Both the position numbers and the translations under genes were made by a program. A stretch of 64,000 nucleotides of DNA from Dallia pectoralis (Eukaryota; Chordata; Actinopteri; Esociformes; Umbridae). The stretch lies in contig CM055742.1 of the NCBI GenBank assembly GCA_029465975.1, positions 8,742,043 through 8,806,042 of the forward strand. Direction: 5' to 3'. The number at the start of each line of letters is the position of its first letter. The stretch's first letter is position 1. Positions 1 through 11,670 of the stretch are shown one piece after another. The notes beneath the pieces were generated by a model. The model had not been told where the DNA came from. It saw only the letters and a list, made by a program, of their open reading frames with translations, and made no database searches.

Positions 1-65
1 TGAATATTTCAAGTGAGATGTTATCATTTTGATTTCATTGTTTAAACCTGACCCCTGACCTTTAG

Positions 66-2306
66 GTGGACGTGTTCGCCTACGGAATCATACTGTGTGA
101 GATAATTGCCCGGATTGAGGCCGACCCAGACTTCCTACCACGCACTGAGGTAATCACCACTCTAATGCCTACACACAATTAATTTCACTTTCACAACATT
201 ACGTTGAGGACCAAACATTCAATGCACCCAGATATAATGACCCCCATATGTTCAAACCCTCAGCGTATATTTATTTAACCAAATCAGGTTTCTTGGGTTA
301 TTGCAAATTGTCATTTGTAACTGCATTGGAAGACTTGTATATGTTGGAACTGCAGTGCAGAAATGCAGTTTCAGTTGAGTGTTAGGATTTAAAGCAATTG
401 AACAATAGCTAATTTATGACTTTCATTAAAAACAACGTCAGAAACGGACATAGCCAAATATTATTGTCAGAGATAATGTTCTTGTCTTATTCTAATTGTA
501 ATGATTTATATTTCTGAGGGATTTGGAAACAATGGCAAGTCACCTAAAAGTAGACAAGTGTATGTATTGATTACATTTAACTGGCTTTGTTGGCATGGTA
601 AACATTTGTGAAAACCAAAAAATATGAAATATGTGTGCTTAGAATGTCTCCATCTAGTGGACATTCTGCGCCACTGAAACTTGTCGTGTGTTTTACTGTA
701 AACAAACAGATTTTAATACATTAATCTCTTCCCGTCAGACATAGTGAACATCAAGCAGCTGAACAAATTACATTAGACTTTAGTTCTCGGTTCGCCAAGA
801 TTAATATTGCATGAAATGCTTGCGTAATGGCCATGTTTTGATACTCAAGCCGATTTTAGGTTTAACAAATATATTTGCAGACTGACTAAAAGTAGGAGGT
901 GGTATACAAAAGGCTACTGATAATTATGATTCTTGTTGCTGATGATAATGATGTGCTTGCAGGACTTTGGCCTGGACGTGAACGCTTTTGAGAACCTTGT
1001 CGGTGACTGTCCGACGCCGTTTCTCAATCTCGCAGTCCTCTGCTGCAATGTAAGATACACAGTGACGTATATCCTGAATTACTTGAGACACAGAGACGTA
1101 TATCATGAAACGACTATGTACACATTTCCTTCGCCCCTAACTCTTAACACTCTTTCGCAGATGGACTCGAGGAGACGTCCGTCGTTCTCTGAGATCGTGG
1201 TCCTGCTGGACGGGATGGAGAGAATAGAGGATGAGAGCGAGAAAGCCGACACCCCGGGTGACTATCTCTCCTCAGAAACCGTCTCTGTCATCGTCAGTCC
1301 CTACAAACGGCGGAGCTCTCCCTGCCACCCCGCCGATCAGCGGTTGTCACGGAGCCAGTCGGACATGCTTCCGCCGGCGACTCCCACTCCCGGCACCCCG
1401 GTTCGGGTCAACCCGTTCTCCCTGCGCCAGGACCTGAATGGGGGGCGTATCAAGCTCTACGACACCCCCAGCAAGTCCGTCATCTCCCTGACCTTTACCC
1501 TGCCCCAGCAGCCTGACCCCTGTTGCTCTCCGCCCCTTAGGGGGAACCCCAACGCCCGCAGATCCCCCAGACGCTGCCAGTCCCTCCCCTGTACCCCCGA
1601 GCTGGGGCGCACCCTTGCCCTCCTCCGGGACCCCGAGATGCAGAGTTTGGGGAATAAGGATGAAGAAGAGGAGGAAGTGGAGAGGGGGGAGTCGGCAGAG
1701 GACCTGGCAGATGATTCAGGGTTTCCTCTGGACCTGGATATGATGTCCCTGGATCCTCTGGATGAGAAAGACGAAGACGGTTTTTGTCTTGGCGAGCCTA
1801 TGGACTGCAGCAGATCTCCTGACACACTAGAGGGCGCTGTCCCTACACAACGCAGACTCCTCCTACACCCAGTCTCCTCCACATCATCCTCTTCCTCTCT
1901 GTTGCTGCAGCCCGTCTCCAACGGCCCTCCCTCCCTTTCCCCTCTCCCCCACCTGGACAACAATAACGTATTGTCGCCGGCGGTCGGCAGCCGACCGATT
2001 GGATGGAGGGCTAACGGTTTCCACGTCCCCGACGCCCCGACTGGCTCCGCACCTGAGCAGGACGAGATCGTGTCCTGTCCGGGCTGCTGTCTAATTGGTC
2101 TGAGCTTTCCGTCCGTGTGCCTGAGGGGGGCCCCGACCCCTCGCCGCATTCCACCCCGGCGACCATATCTGAACCTTAACGGGAGCGGCGGTGACACCTC
2201 GGCTGCCAAGGCAACCAAGGGACTACTTTGTCGCGGGGCGAACGGTCTGGCTCCTCAAACAGTGCCTTGTGAGGCCAGCCTGCCCCTACCAGAGGCACAG
2301 ACTTAG
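66..2306 (+). CDS. tesk1: TESK1-like dual-specificity protein kinase, last three coding exons
   Basis: Three exons in one frame: 66-149 (28 codons), 963-1049 (29 codons) and 1161-2306 (381 codons, stop TAG). The introns have clean ag/gt borders. The first two exons encode the C-lobe of the kinase domain: subdomain IX begins DVFAYGIILCEIIAR, followed by DFGLDVNAFENLVGDCPTPF. The third exon finishes the domain (RRRPSFSEI) and encodes a long Pro/Ser-rich tail with RLSRSQSD, VNPFSLRQDL, GGRIKLYDTPSK, an acidic block and PGCC. That order of tail motifs is the TESK1 pattern; TESK2 shares only part of it. TESK kinases phosphorylate cofilin and act on actin in the cytoplasm (family knowledge). The ATP-binding and catalytic loops lie upstream of the window, so this is a partial gene. 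The a/b teleost paralogue cannot be decided. Confidence 0.93.
150..962 (+). other. tesk1 intron, 813 bp
   Basis: Bounded by gt at 150-151 and cttgcag at 956-962. It is AT-rich with no open frame or repeat structure that I can support. The next intron (1050-1160, gtaagat...tttcgcag) is 111 bp. Confidence 0.85.
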
Positions 2307-4360
<2,054 letters not shown>

Positions 4361-5829
4361 TCTTTTTCTTACATGCACCTTTTCGTGCAAGGCACTGATT
4401 GGTGATGTTACGGGTTGGAAATCACCAGTTTTACTAAAATGTACCTGCATAATGATGTGTGTTATTTAATAAAAATGTAAATTGAATAAAAATAAAACTT
4501 TGAATGTAATAACTTGTTTAGTCTTGATTTGTCACCTAAATTATCATGTACCGAGTGTGGACTCTTAGTGGAGACATCTAGTGGGCTAGTAGGACATTAC
4601 AGCTTTCTAGTTGTCATTGGTTAATGTTCTCTCCCAATTGAGTGGCTGCTCCTCTGTGTTGCCCTAATTGGGGAGCCTATTTCAGTTGTGTTTGTGAAGA
4701 TTTTGTTTCCTGTAAAGATGTCTTGAGTTACTTGTTTTTAAAGCTGTATGTTTAAATGAAAGAACCCCAGTTTGAGAGGAGCTTTGCATTTGCGTCCTCC
4801 CTTCACCAGCATCGTGACACTGAGTCTAGATTAGTAACCAAGGAATCGATTTTACAGACCATTGGAATGAGTGGATAAATAATGTTTCTTAGTTTTTAAT
4901 TAAATTAATTAAACCTAATTCTGAGAAAAGTATCTCAGAAATTTCCATACACCATAAAAAATACCAGCATTTATTAAAGCAAAACCAAAATACATACAAT
5001 ATAACCAGGAATACATAGAATCTTGCAATATTACTCTGATAACAGTGGTGTTCCTTATACAAGTATAATGGTTTCTGGTGATATTTTGAAAAAATACTTA
5101 TCTGCAAAAGGCCTTGATCTCTGGGAGGGGAAACTGCCTAACCCAAATGTCCATGCACTCTGAACTTAGATTTCACCTCTAGAATATCATAGTTCACTTC
5201 AATTGTCATTCCTAAACAAAAGGCAGCATGGGGTTTTATTATTGACTGCTTTCTGCTTTCTCTCCATTAATAAAACCTCAAATACCACAAAATGTGCAGT
5301 AAATGTATGTAATAAAAGAAAATGCCACCATTATCACCTTACACCACCTGACCTCCCTTCTAATGGATTCTCCTTCACTCCAGAACCCCTTTTCATTAAT
5401 TCATTCTTCCTTGTAAAAACATCTGAACCATCCACCTATACACCCCAATACTCCTTGTAACACAATTAGAACAAATCCAAATAAAATATATCCACAACAC
5501 ATCCACAGCAAAAATGGCTTTAGTTTGGACAGTATGTGTGAAGCGTATATGATTTAATTCTGTGAGGTTAAAGCATCAGCTCTTCCACATGACTAGGATA
5601 TTCTATCTTCGAAATACATGCTAAGAGATATTTTTTTCTCCAGGCAGAAGGCAAATCAGCAAGCAGGTTAATCTACATCTCTGTGAAGGTGTGTGCGTGT
5701 GCGCGGGTGTGTGTGTATTCATAGGCATTGAGTTACATGCATTTTGCATTTTCATTTCTAGTCAAATAAAAATACTTGCTATAAACAAATAATGTATTGG
5801 CACCTGAGGTCAATAACAGAGGGGCTTGA
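4361..5829 (+). other. Upstream flank of receptor unit 1
   Basis: Repeated, with divergence, upstream of the other receptor copies. It includes the text around gtcttgatttgtcacctaaa (about 4522), the box gttaaagcatcagctcttcc (5569) and a GT-rich tract (5690-5718). No coding region. The array therefore starts about 1.4 kb upstream of the first promoter. Confidence 0.6.
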
Positions 5830-5957
5830 TATAAAAGAGCAGAGGACTAAATGCTTTGGCAAACATATAAGTTCAGGTGATAGATCGGCTCAACGTTCCA
5901 CTTGAGAGAACACAACGAATATCCCAAATCAAGATTAGAGTTACCAAAACAACAAGG
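5830..5957 (+). promoter_or_regulatory. TATA box and non-coding exon 1 of receptor copy 1
   Basis: TATAAAA at 5830-5836. About 25-30 bases later a transcribed leader probably begins (around 5860), and it ends at donor AAGG|GTAGGT (GT at 5958-5959). The acceptor is ...ttacatcttag at 7683, 12 bases before the ATG, so the intron (about 1.73 kb) lies wholly in the 5' UTR. The same TATA, leader and donor recur before copies 2 and 5 and, with damage, before copies 3, 6 and 7. That conservation is the main support; the exact start site is inferred. Confidence 0.6.
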
Positions 5958-7135
5958 GTAGGTTGACTTATCTTTCATGAGCAATTTAATCTAGTACTTT
6001 ATTATAGTCAAAAAATGTTAAGTGATAAATCTAAATATGTTTTTATTAATATGTACAGGAGTGTGTGAATTCATCTTCATTCTGATTACACTTTTACAAG
6101 AAGTGTTTAAATATCAAGTATTAAGAAGTGAATAGATTATATTTCTTGTGAAAAGCACATTAGACTCTTAATGAATTAGTTGTATATTAGTTCTAACTAA
6201 AACCCCATCGGTATTAATACATAAAATTATTTCAGCCTTTCGTCTAGTAAAACTAAAATTAGTTACTAGGAGTGTATTTAAAAAGTTGGAGGTCCAACTT
6301 GAAGCAATGCTGATTTGCTCATAACTAGAAAAACATAAAAATGACCAGCAAAAATCGTATAATACCTGTGGACACAAAAACACAGTACAAACAAAAAATA
6401 TTTTGTTCGCATTCTCACAACATTCCGTATGCTAATCAATAAAAGTGATTTCATAGGGAATTGACTAGCCAACATTTTAAGTATTAAAAACAAACTCCCT
6501 TTGATAAATGACTTTGGTTAGTAGTTACTATTGAAGTAGTTACAACTTGCTAGCTTGACTAGTCGGTTCCATGATATGAAGTGTGTGGTGGAAATTCTAT
6601 AATGTCTCAGATAAGCCACCTAGATGTGGTGGAAATCTAAGTTCCTTAATATTCCTAATATAACTAATCAATGTTACTATACCAAAATAACATTAAACAC
6701 TGAATTCAGACTCGAAGTAAGACTGACCGAAGTGTTTTAAAGTTAACACTTAACAAGTTTATTGGAATTAGGATAAATGAGGAAACCTTTACACAAGCAC
6801 AGACGGTAGCAATGCAATGATCCGGTCAATCCTTAACAAGTTTAATACCATTGAGAAGTGGTTTGAGGAAAACCTTCAACCAGACACAGGCGGTAACCTG
6901 TGCTGTGATCCAACACGATATCACAGGTTTTCATGAAATAGACACGATTTTTGTACCCAAAATTTGTGACATTCACACATAAAGGTTTGTTTATTGTCTA
7001 TTTCACAAAAACTCATGATACTGTGCTGTGTGATCAGACTAACCTAACTGAAGAGAAGAACAATCTGATATATAGAGAGCAAGGTATACATCATACTGAC
7101 ACACAATAACCGATGGGTCTTCTGATGACCACGGG

Positions 7136-7385
7136 ATGCAAGATGGCCTAGTGGTTAGGGACTAGGGCTTGGGTCTGGAACGTCCCTGGTTCTAATCACC
7201 ACCATCAAGGTGAAAAAAAAACTTAGTTGTTCTGTCCTTGAGCAAGACAGTTAACCCGAAATACTTTTCTGGGCGCCGTTGACTTGGAAGTCAAATCAGG
7301 TAACTGATTAGGGCTGCCCCCTGCACCTCAGGGTTGGGTAAAATGCAGAGGACACATTTCAGTTGAAGGCATTAAGATGTATATT
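7136..7385 (+). mobile_element. tRNA-derived SINE with V-type central domain, in the 5' UTR intron of receptor copy 1
   Basis: Box A-like TGGCCTAGTGG at 7144-7154 and box B-like GGTTCTAATCACC at 7188-7200 have the spacing of a tRNA-derived polymerase III promoter. After an A-run comes the conserved-domain text gtccttgagcaagacagtta (7233) typical of fish V-SINEs, then ggttgggtaaaatgcagagg. Other receptor introns lack it, so it inserted after the units separated. Confidence 0.75.
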
Positions 7386-7695
7386 CTATTCAAATCCATG
7401 CAGTCTTTGGAACAACAAGAGGAAATCACGGGTTGCCCTTAGGAGATTGGAAAGCTGCAAAGGAACATAATTTCCCAGACATACGGTCGCCATAAGTTAA
7501 ACAATAACATTCTTCTGTTCTCCAAAACTTTTACCCTTACTCCAAAACCCTTAGGCTGTGAAATACGCACACATACATCTCCTATTCATGTTCTTAGAGC
7601 CATATATTTCCCACAACAAGTGTTCACATTCAGAAAGGATTAAAACAAACTCATGAAATGTGTAATATCCCTTTACATCTTAGAGTTCCACAAGG

Positions 7696-8604
7696 ATGAA
7701 TGGCTCTTTAGAAAACCAGACCTCCTCTGACAGATGGACTGTGTGCTTCAAAGAGGGCTATGTTGCACCTCTTCTGTACTATGCTGTCCAGGCCGTGTGC
7801 TTCCTCCTGGGGACCCCAGCTCTGGTCTGGTGCCTCTGGATCTCTCTGAGGGAAAGTATCTCTGGAGGTCTGAAACCCACCCAGGTGTTTACAATTAACC
7901 TGTTTGCAGCGGAGCTGGTCTTTTGTGTTGAGGGTGCCATGGAAATGACCAGCTACGTATTCATGATCCAAGACACCATCTTAAAGAAGGTTGTATATGT
8001 CTTTTTTTATCTTTGCTGGAGCAGTAGGCCTCTGTTCCAGTGCTGCATCTGTGTAGAGCGCTACTTGGCTGTGGCCCAACCTGTGGTCTTCCTCAAGTAC
8101 AGACTCAGAAGATACAGGATGGGGACTTCAACTGTGATCTGGGTGTCATCACTTCTTTATGGATATTTGACTGCCCTTTTAAAGTTTAATGTCGACTTCT
8201 CAAATGATATCCTCATTGGTGTCTGTTGCCTTGGGGTGGTCGTCATTTCTCTCTGCTGCTTCTTCATCCTGCGTGTGTTGAAACAGCCTGGTCCAGGTGA
8301 GGTAGAGGGGGGCAGAGGGGGAGAGAAGAAACAGGGGACAACAGACCCACAGAAGATGAGAGCTTTTAGGATCGTCTTGACCAACCTGGTGATTGTTGTG
8401 GTGAGCTCCGTCTCAGTGTTAGTTGGTTTGGCCTCGTTGTCATTTAGTCTTGACTGCTACTGCATGTCTCCCCCATATTATCAATTTTTACCATCTTCAG
8501 TGTCGTGGTCTCACCCTTTCTACACCTCCACAGAGAGGGAAGGCTGCCATGTAGTAGAGAAAAGTGAAGCTAGATCTGCAAGCATAAGTAGTGGTGGCTT
8601 GTAA
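7696..8604 (+). pseudogene. GPCR array copy 1, frameshifted in TM7
   Basis: Reads as 302 residues. It starts with Asn sequons (NGS, NQT), then six hydrophobic segments matching copy 2, VERY at the end of TM3 and the Gly-rich third intracellular loop shared by all copies. One base is missing near 8463 (tgcatgtctc against tgcaatgtttc in copy 2), so the seventh segment and the tail SPYLHLHREGRLP are read out of frame and replaced by about 45 unrelated residues. It is most likely a pseudogene; a sequencing error or a receptor with an altered tail cannot be excluded. A possible poly(A) signal AATAAA lies at 8829-8834. Confidence 0.85.
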
Positions 8605-8970
8605 CAAACGCTGGTAAGTTTTACCCAGAGCTCAGTGTTTGATACACAGAACAGAGATGTTGACATTTGAAATACCTGGCAAATGGCATGTAACCCCGAT
8701 GGCTCCTTAGTTAAGAAAAACAATTATTTCAGTTGTGTTTGTAAAGATCACTTAGTGGATCATTGTGTCCTGTATAAATGTCCTGAGTTACTGCTTTCTG
8801 TATTGTTGTTGTTTTTAAAGTTTAAATTAATAAACCCCATCTCTTATAAAACAACAAATAAAATATGTCCACAACAAAAATGACTTTAGTTTGACTCTCA
8901 GGTGTCTACCAATTTTTCCTGGTACTGTAAGTGTGAAGGTAAGGTGAACGCATCAGCTCTTCCACATGAC

Positions 8971-9837
8971 CAGCCGCGGCGCTACCATTGGGCACGGGTG
9001 GGCCTGGGCCCACCCATTTTAGGTCCTATATTCTAAGTATTACGGTACTACGTTTACGTTAGGTATTACATTTTTCTCATACCTGCGTGTATGCCATGTT
9101 TTTCCTACAGTATTAGTGTGCACCTGCCGAATGAAAATGGAGACGGATGAACAGAGATGTATATTTGTGTTAAATAAATAAGTGAATGAAACAAACGTTT
9201 CGTTTATACATTTACGTTAAGTTAAGACTGTGCAAGATAGTCAACTTAACAGACGTGTTAATTCTTTGGAGGCATGAAGCTTTAATTACGGTTTAGATTA
9301 AATCGAGCACGCTCAAACTTCCCCTCATTCTGATTACGGTAGTCATTTTGTCACCATCATCATGGCAAAGACACAGAGAACTGCATATGATGCAGCTTTC
9401 AAGTTTAAGGCGATTGATCTGGCTGTTGGAAAAGGAAATAGAGCTGCTGCACGGGAGCTTGGTCTTAATGAGTCGATGATACGACGTTGGAAACAGCAGC
9501 ATGAGGAATTGGACTCAGTGCAAAAAGAAAAGCCGTATTTTGTTTACATTATTATTATTATTACATATTATTTTTGTTACAACCCGTGTTTCTTAAAAGC
9601 GTAATTATTTTTGTTACAACACGTTTTTTGTTAAAGCCTGTGTAAAGTTCATTTGTTTCAATGTACCGGTAGGCACCTGCAGCTTATAGACCAGTGCGGC
9701 TTATTTATGTTCAAAATAAAAAAATTCAGTGGGTGCGGCTTATATTCAGGTGCGCTCAACTGTCCGGAAATAACGGTAACTGGCCCATCCGGTTTTCTGG
9801 GGGCCCACCTACAATCAAAATCCTGGTGCCGCTAGTG
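8971..9837. mobile_element. 867 bp non-autonomous hAT-type transposon with 8 bp target duplication
   Basis: Flanked by the perfect 8-mer CACATGAC (8963-8970 and 9838-9845). Uninterrupted relatives (for example near 15835 and 50334) read ttccacatgactagg with one copy, which proves an insertion. The left end is cagccgcggcgctacc; the right end reversed is cactagcggcaccagg, an imperfect inverted repeat. An 8 bp duplication with CA...TG ends fits the hAT superfamily. No hAT transposase is present. Confidence 0.85.
9362..9604 (+). pseudogene. Transposase-type helix-turn-helix N-terminal fragment inside the hAT element
   Basis: An 80-residue frame. The first 57 residues form a basic helix-turn-helix of the kind at the N-terminus of pogo/Tigger-like proteins (Brinker-type DNA-binding domain): KFKAIDLAVGKGNRAAAREL then NESMIRRWKQQ. 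The frame then runs into low-complexity sequence and stops, so no DDE catalytic domain follows. Nearby gtgcggctta motifs (9695, 9734) may belong to the same nested element. It is a fragment with no expected transposase activity. Confidence 0.6.
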
Positions 9838-9864
9838 CACATGACTAGGATATTCTTTTTAGGA

Positions 9865-10035
9865 ATGAGTGTGTGTGAGCGTGTGTGGCAGTGTGTGTGT
9901 GGGAGTGTAAAGTGTGTGTGTGTGTGTGTGAGAGGTGAGGGTGTGAGTGGGTTTGTGAGGTGTGTGGGTTTGGTTGTGTAGGAGTGTGTTAGTGTGTGTG
10001 GGAGTGTGTGTGTGGGAGTGTGTGTGTGTATGCAT
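9865..10035 (+). repeat. Degenerate GT-rich tract of a lost receptor unit
   Basis: Impure GT repeats (gtgtgtgagcg, gtgggagtgtg) at the place where other receptor units carry their GT tract, following the ttccacatgactaggatatt box. Confidence 0.7.
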
Positions 10036-10055
10036 AGTGTGGAAACTAACCTATC

Positions 10056-11021
10056 CGGTTGTTAAGTCTGACGTCACACGTGACGTTTAGCCTTTTCCGG
10101 GTCCAAGCGCTCCGCTTGTCCAGATCTTACCATACATTTTCTCACAGTTGTAAGTGCTGTAAAACTTGCAAATAAATAAAAATGTGACATTTCACACAAG
10201 CCAGGTAATTTATTTATTATACCTATCTATTATTTATTATTAATCACATCTATAATATCACAAATATTACATATTTATTATAATAGTTTGTAGGCCCTTC
10301 ATGCTACACACACAACTTTTAAAGGTAACACTTTATTTTACAGTTTCCGTTACATTTGTTGCATATACTTATCATAGTAATAACAGTAAATGATGCATAA
10401 TTACATGCAACTAACCCTAACCAAACCCTAATCCTACCCTAACCCTATAGTAAGTCCATGTAGTTCATTAATATTACTCAATACTTCAATATATAATTAC
10501 ACTGTTAAAATTATCTATATACAGACATGAATTACACCCAGAAATTCATGTATATACAACACAGTTACCTCAAACAATTTCACGGAGAATGGCTGTTTGT
10601 AAATTTGTAAGACACACACTTTAAGTACGGTATCTTGTTTATATTTTGTTTTAACTGGTATGGAATGTGTTCCAAAATGTGAAACAATTTCAGTCGCTGA
10701 GTTGAACGTTTCACGAATCCTAGCTTTTGAAATGAATCTGTTATTGTTCACTTCCTCCTGCGTAAACGGTCCATTAACGAGGAAAGACGGAATATTCAGG
10801 GAAACTCCTTATGTCAGAAAATGTCCCGAATTGTGAAGCCCTTGTCTGCCATAACCATATCGCCATATTTCTTTTTAACTCCGATCTATTTAAACAACAT
10901 GGGACACAGCACTGCGGCATGTTAAAACTCGGGCGAAAGCGGTAGGTAGGTAGAGAGGACCCGGACTTTGGACCCGGAAACAGTATTATCGGAGAGTGGT
11001 TACGTCACGACTTAACAACCG
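10056..11021. mobile_element. 966 bp terminal-inverted-repeat element without coding capacity
   Basis: The left end cggttgttaagtctgacgtc matches the reverse complement of the right end (cggttgttaagtcgtgacgt), and further in both arms carry ttccgggtccaa. The interior is AT-rich, with a telomere-like stretch at 10408-10447. I find no clear target duplication and cannot assign a superfamily. Confidence 0.6.
10408..10447 (+). repeat. Telomere-like CCCTAA-type stretch
   Basis: Interrupted repeats of aaccctaa type (ctaaccctaaccaaacccta and onwards) inside the TIR element. Degenerate CCCTAA runs are common inside non-autonomous fish transposons, so this is not evidence of a chromosome end. Confidence 0.6.
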
Positions 11022-11530
11022 AATAAGCCTCGGGATGGCTTTGTGTTCTCAAACACGTTGCAGAAAGTTGTATATCCAGACATTTGTTGTCTTTGGGTAA
11101 TGTTCCCGTTTGTTATAAAATAACAAAAACGTATTTACATAAACTGATACTTCACCGAGTGCTAAATAATAAAGTGCTACGGCTGGTTGTCGGTGGAGAG
11201 GGTGCTCACGGCTACGGTAGGAACCGTGTGTTCCCCGCCATCCACACCGTACATAATTGATTGTTACACTTGTAAATATCGTCTCCGGTTACGTATGTAA
11301 CCTTAGTTCCCTGAGGGGAACGAGACGCTGCGTGAAAACGCTATGGGAACGCTCTGCGTTAGTGCGTCATGAAGCACATGTGTAATCAGTCCAATGGCGT
11401 GACGAAACGTCACAGACGGGTGACGTCGCGACCAGGAAGTCATAAAAGCACCCCTAATTACCGGCACCTTCAGTTTCTGATGGGCTGAAGCAAGTGCCAA
11501 GGGCATGCTGGGAGTATGGCACGGACACGC

Positions 11531-11630
11531 AGCGTCTCGTTCCCCTCAGGGAACTAAGGTTACATACGTAACCGGAGACGTTCCCTATCAGGGAACTTCG
11601 AGCTGCGTGAAAACGCTATGGGAACGCCAC
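11531..11630. repeat. DIRS internal complementary region
   Basis: 11531-11579 is the reverse complement of the element's left end (11281-11329), and 11580 onwards is the reverse complement of its right end (around 14425-14474, one base different in the T-run). The two meet head to head, as in the joined ends of a circular intermediate. This is the structure by which DIRS elements are thought to rebuild their termini. Confidence 0.88.
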
Positions 11631-11670
11631 TACCCACTTCGCCATACGAGCAAGTGTCCGCCATGTGAAG

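Noticed and set aside
1457..2218. 253-codon frame on the minus strand of tesk1
   Set aside because: Shadow of the GC-rich last exon; no domain, and the + frame matches TESK1.
10408..10447. Interstitial telomere or chromosome end
   Set aside because: Repeats are degenerate, about 40 bases long and inside a TIR element.
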